Source: Tanytarsus gracilentus
Taxonomy: Eukaryota; Arthropoda; Insecta; Diptera; Chironomidae
Assembly: GCA_038502055.1 (NCBI GenBank)
Contig: JAXRKN010000030.1
Location: forward strand, 434,001-498,000
DNA: 64,000 nucleotides
Reading direction: 5' to 3'
Shown here: piece after piece, positions 60,368 through 64,000 of the stretch
How positions within the stretch are numbered: position 1 is the first letter of the stretch
Layout of the letters: every line of letters starts with the position of its first letter
Translations under genes and position numbers: made by a program
The notes under the pieces: generated by a model
Database searches by the model: none
Told to the model about the DNA's origin: nothing
Seen by the model: the letters and a program-made list of their open reading frames with translations, nothing else

Positions 60368-62142
60368 ATGCTCAACCCTAAGTCATCAATTCTAATCACC
60401 TTAACTATACTTGGATGCATCTTAAGTGAAGCTCATGGAAAATTACGTGAGTTACTTCTTCTTTTTCGGTTGCCTTGAAAACGAATTGAATCAGTGAAAA
60501 AAACGTTAATTAATTTTTAATTGATTTACTTAGAAATCAAGTTTTTTTTTATTTCCGATTAATCGCGATTAAGTCAATGACAAAAAGTTTATTTAATTTA
60601 AAGATTTTTAATCTTATTTTAAGTGATGAGATTGTATGACAATAATCAATTTCTTTATTCAGCTTCAACAATTCCAATTTGTCGCCGTAATGATCCGGAC
60701 CTCACCAACTGCGTAATTAACTCCATTCAAGTCCTCAAACCTCAATTAGCTGATGGAAATTTGGGCGAAGGACTTCAAACACCAAAGTTAGAGCCGTTTT
60801 TTGTTAAGAGGTGAGTTGGGCGGATTTTAATAATTTAAAAATTAATCCTGGGCGGATTTAAAATAAATTTTCATTGTATAAAAATTTTAAACTCAAAAAT
60901 TACGTTAAAAATTTAACTTTTTAAAGCAACTTTAATAAAATTTTTAAAAGTCTAAAGAGATTATTTTTTTGCATCACATTAAGATGTTTTAAATTTTTTC
61001 TAATAATTTATCTCCAATAAAATTTCAAACGCAATAACTTAAAACTCGCTCCTGTAATTTTTCTCTAGAATTTTCTGCATTTAATCGCCTGAAATATCCC
61101 AAACTTCATTAGCTATTCAAAACTTTTTCTATTTCGATATAAAAAAACTGGATGTTGATTTATTCGCATTTGCTACTGTGAATATCTAAGAATAAACAAT
61201 TTAAATTTTTTTTTGCGTTTAAGAAGAGAAAAAAATATTTTATTGCTGTGTCATCGGTGTTCCCCGAATTTATAAGTGAGAACAAATAAAATCGCGTGCA
61301 AAAATTATTTTTGTAAAGGATGTTTAAAAAATAATTAAATGGGGAAACAATTTGAGGTCTTTGATTAAGATTTTTTTTATTAGAGGTTTAATTTCGTAAA
61401 AATTTCATTCATAAAATTATTAAGAAAATAAATTAATTTTAATATTTTAAATTTTCAAATTTTCAACAGTTTTAATTTTTTTAGAATATTTTTTTTTTAC
61501 AAAATTTAAATTTTAAAATTTTTAAAAATTTCAATTTTTATTTCAGCATAAAAATCGGTCGAACTCCCGAATTTAAAATTCTTCTTAAAAATCTCACGAT
61601 TTTCGGCGCCAGCGGATTCAAAGTCGAAAAGTTGAGGTAGGTCAACTTCCATTCTTTCTCATCTTCTTATTTAATTAAATTTGTTTATTTTTTGTCTCAG
61701 AATTAATCTCGATGACTTCAAGGTTGACGTTGTCGTGACCTTCCCCAAGCTCGAATTGTTCAGCAAATACGACGCGGTTATTAAGCTTTTCGGTCAGAAT
61801 CTCAATCGAAACGGCGACGGTCACACAATTGTGGAAAATTCACGTGCACGAGTCGCGATGAAGGGAAATAAATATCAGAAAGATGGCGCAGAATATTTGA
61901 AGTTTGAGAAATTCAGAATTAAAGTTCAGACTGGCAAAATTAGGTCGATGAAACTTTCGAGTTTATTTGCGGGTGACAACAGAGCTTTCGAGGAAGTCGC
62001 AAACGCTTTCATTCAGACAAATAACAATTTTATTTCCGCAAACGTTTATCCGCCAATTGAAAAATATCTCGCAGATATTTTGACAGAAATCGCTAATGAA
62101 ATTGTCAGTAAGGCAACTTACGATGAACTTTTCCCGCAATAA
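60368..62142 (+). CDS. Takeout/JHBP-family secreted protein, 252 aa
   Basis: Four exons: 60368-60446, 60663-60810, 61547-61636, 61701-62142 (phases 1, 2, 2). A signal peptide (LITLTILGCILSEAHG) is followed by the paired-Cys N-terminal motif of the family (ICRRNDPDLTNCVINSIQVL), the LEPFFVKR segment, the KNLTIFGASGF strand and a long beta-helix body, ending FPQ. Length matches insect takeout/JHBP proteins. They are secreted carriers of juvenile hormone or other hydrophobic ligands and are often clock- or feeding-regulated; the ligand here is unknown. Intron 2 is unusually long (736 bp) for this window. The two-domain relative lies about 3 kb upstream on the other strand. Confidence 0.9.
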
Positions 62143-62416
62143 AAAAATTATTTAAGCACAAATTTGTGTTTTTATTTTTCACAAAAAATATTTTTTATTT
62201 CATCAAAATCAAAATAATTTAAAAATTCACAAAAAATTATTAAAATGTTAATTTTTAAATTTTTTGATTAAAGAAAATTTCACGTAAAAAAATTAAATTA
62301 ATTCATTTGTGTTAATTGAAAATGTTTAAAGCACGAGTTTCCGTTTAAGAACAACTTGAAATAAAAAAAGTCAAATGCGAAAATTTAAATTTAATTTATT
62401 TAAACATCGAACGGCA

Positions 62417-64000
62417 ATGAGAGAAAAGGTTTTGATTTTAATTCTAACTTTGGTGACTTTTTCCACCCAGCAGCTTCGGGATCAGGAAAAAATTGACATT
62501 CAAATGACAGAAAATTTAAACTTGATGATGGAAAAAGAATCGAGCATTTCTCTCGTGCTGACGAATTTTTCGAGCAATATTCAGAAAGTCAGTAAGAATT
62601 TAAAGGCTGAAAATAAACCAAAAACTTTGACAGATGCTCTCGATAATTTCAACAATTTAATTTTACAAATTGCGACTTTAAAGAGCTTTAAACCTTACGA
62701 GAACATTTCAACGTGTGGCGATGTCAATTACAAAGTGACGATGATGGATTTTGAGAGCAGGAAAATGTTCGCGGTCATCGATCAGGTTTTTTGTTAAATT
62801 TAAATTTAATTAAATCAGTAATTTAAGTCGGTTGATAAAATATTCGTAATAACCACTGAATTAAATATTAAATCCACAGTTAAAGCAAAACACTTCTTTA
62901 ATCTATCAAAGAAACTCACAATTGGCTCTTCAATACAATTTAAATCTTCACAAAACTCTGACTTACTTTTCGACCCTCGAACGAAGTGTTTTTATGATCA
63001 TCACAACAACTTCGACAGTCCTCAATGAATTTTGGAGTTATTTGAACATTTTGGCGATAAATATTGGAAAAATCTCAATAATTTCCAGTCAACTCAACGC
63101 ATTTAAAAAAAAGTTTTGTCAATGCTTGTCGACTGTGTCATGGAGTGGTTTTAATTCGACGCTTGAAAAAAATGTCGAAGTTATTGAAGGTAAACTTGTA
63201 AATGTTCAATTAGCTTTGTTGAAGTTAACTTCATCTGCCTGTGATTTCACCAAAAAAGCATCAATTGATACAAATAATTTTTACCTCAACGCACTGCAAA
63301 CGACTTTAGAAAAAATTCGGACACTTTCTGACTATCCAAAAATTTTATGGCCAAATGTCGCAAATTGTAATGACTTATTTAACCGGATAAAATTTTTGCT
63401 CTTTAAACACTCTCAATATTTGACAATTTTACCATCGGCCAATTTGAATTATTCGTTGATTGTTTCGTATTCAAGGGCTTTAAGTTCAACCAGCAACAAA
63501 TCAAACTCAACATCATTAAAAAGTGCTTTGGATTCCGTTAATAAAGTTGAACTTAAACTGAAAGAATACATTTCACTTTTAACTTATTCAACGATAAAAA
63601 TGGCACAAATGGCTGGTGACATTAGTGCCTTGGGTGACACCTACTGCACGTGCGAAATTAACGGTGGAACAACTTCAGTTAAACCTTCCCAAATGACAGC
63701 AACGTCGATTATGCATCCAACAACTACTACAACGTCAAAAGCACGCACAACTAGTACTACAACACCAACCACAACTAGTACTACAGCACCAACCACAACT
63801 AGTACTACAACACCAACCACAACAAGTAATAAAACACCAACAACTAGTACTACAACACCAACTACAAGCACAACTAGTACTACAACACCAACAACTAGTA
63901 CTACAACGCCAACAACAAGCACAACTAGTACTACAAAACCAACTTCATCATCAACTACACAAACTTCAACCACGGTTATGATTCCGAATACTTCTGTGTG
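62417..64000 (+). CDS. Secreted mucin-like protein, 5' part (runs off the right edge)
   Basis: Two exons: 62417-62785 and 62880 to beyond 64000, phase 0. The second methionine (MREKVLILILTLVTFSTQ) gives a clean signal peptide; the upstream in-frame ATG at 62375 would add a charged extension. The first 400 or so residues are helical with scattered Cys pairs (FCQCLSTV, YCTCEING) and no recognised domain. From about 63650 the protein becomes a Thr/Ser/Pro repeat (TTTSTTTPTTTS-type units), a typical O-glycosylated mucin region. Peritrophic or surface mucins have this look, but no chitin-binding domain is visible within the window. The intron donor is GTTTTT (weak). Confidence 0.7.
63722..63960. 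repeat. Coding minisatellite of the mucin region
   Basis: Tandem units of about 21-24 bp, ACAACTAGTACTACAACACC with variants, encode the Thr-rich repeat in the + frame. The reverse strand is also open (Val/Gly/Leu-rich) but only as a shadow. Confidence 0.85.

Noticed and set aside
63641..63973. 110-aa - strand Val/Gly-rich frame
   Set aside because: Antisense shadow of the Thr-rich mucin repeat on the + strand.

Overview
The window looks like eukaryotic nuclear DNA from an insect, most likely a compact, strongly AT-rich dipteran genome (a midge would fit, but that is inference). The evidence is short GT-AG introns of about 50-100 bp, families typical of insects (JHBP/takeout, DUF1091, small secreted LRR proteins) and well-conserved animal genes split by those introns (presenilin, VAC14, ING4/5, MICU, histidine acid phosphatase). 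Exons were joined by hand from splice sites and reading phase, so exon ends are predictions. No search or alignment was run.

Layout. 0-10 kb: the 5' end of a membrane-anchored acid phosphatase (-), a four-exon giant protein made of repeated MIF4G/HEAT-like modules (+), and a C2H2 zinc-finger protein (-). 10-14.3 kb: two C-type-lectin-like secreted proteins facing away from each other, with a small membrane protein gene and a repeat-rich patch between them. 14.4-22.6 kb: presenilin (+), a small unknown gene (-), about 4 kb packed with inverted and tandem repeats, a duplicated copy of the presenilin 3' end, and a LAPTM-like four-helix membrane protein (-). 23.4-34.8 kb: a cluster of secreted LRR proteins (one broken, six intact), interrupted by VAC14. 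37.5-41 kb: a secreted or surface protein combining ankyrin-like repeats with an HExxH metallopeptidase-like segment (-), divergent from a MICU2/3-type mitochondrial calcium-uptake regulator (+). 46.5-52 kb: three larger paralogous secreted LRR proteins. 52-55 kb: two DUF1091 proteins on either side of an ING4/5 chromatin reader. 55-64 kb: a two-domain TULIP/JHBP-like lipid-binding protein (-), a SWEET-like transporter (+), a takeout-like protein (+) and the start of a mucin-like Thr-rich protein (+) that runs off the window.

The housekeeping genes look ordinary. The accessory content stands out: ten LRR genes, many arranged as inverted pairs, with signs of gene conversion, cassette exchange between paralogues, decay of one copy and a shared GATA/TATA/initiator promoter block. 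The LRR plus cysteine plus coiled-coil layout recalls mosquito LRIM/APL1 immune proteins. That is only an architectural analogy, but together with the lectin-like and DUF1091/TULIP proteins it makes an extracellular recognition (possibly immune) role for the cluster a testable idea. Several short non-autonomous mobile elements with clear terminal inverted repeats are also present.
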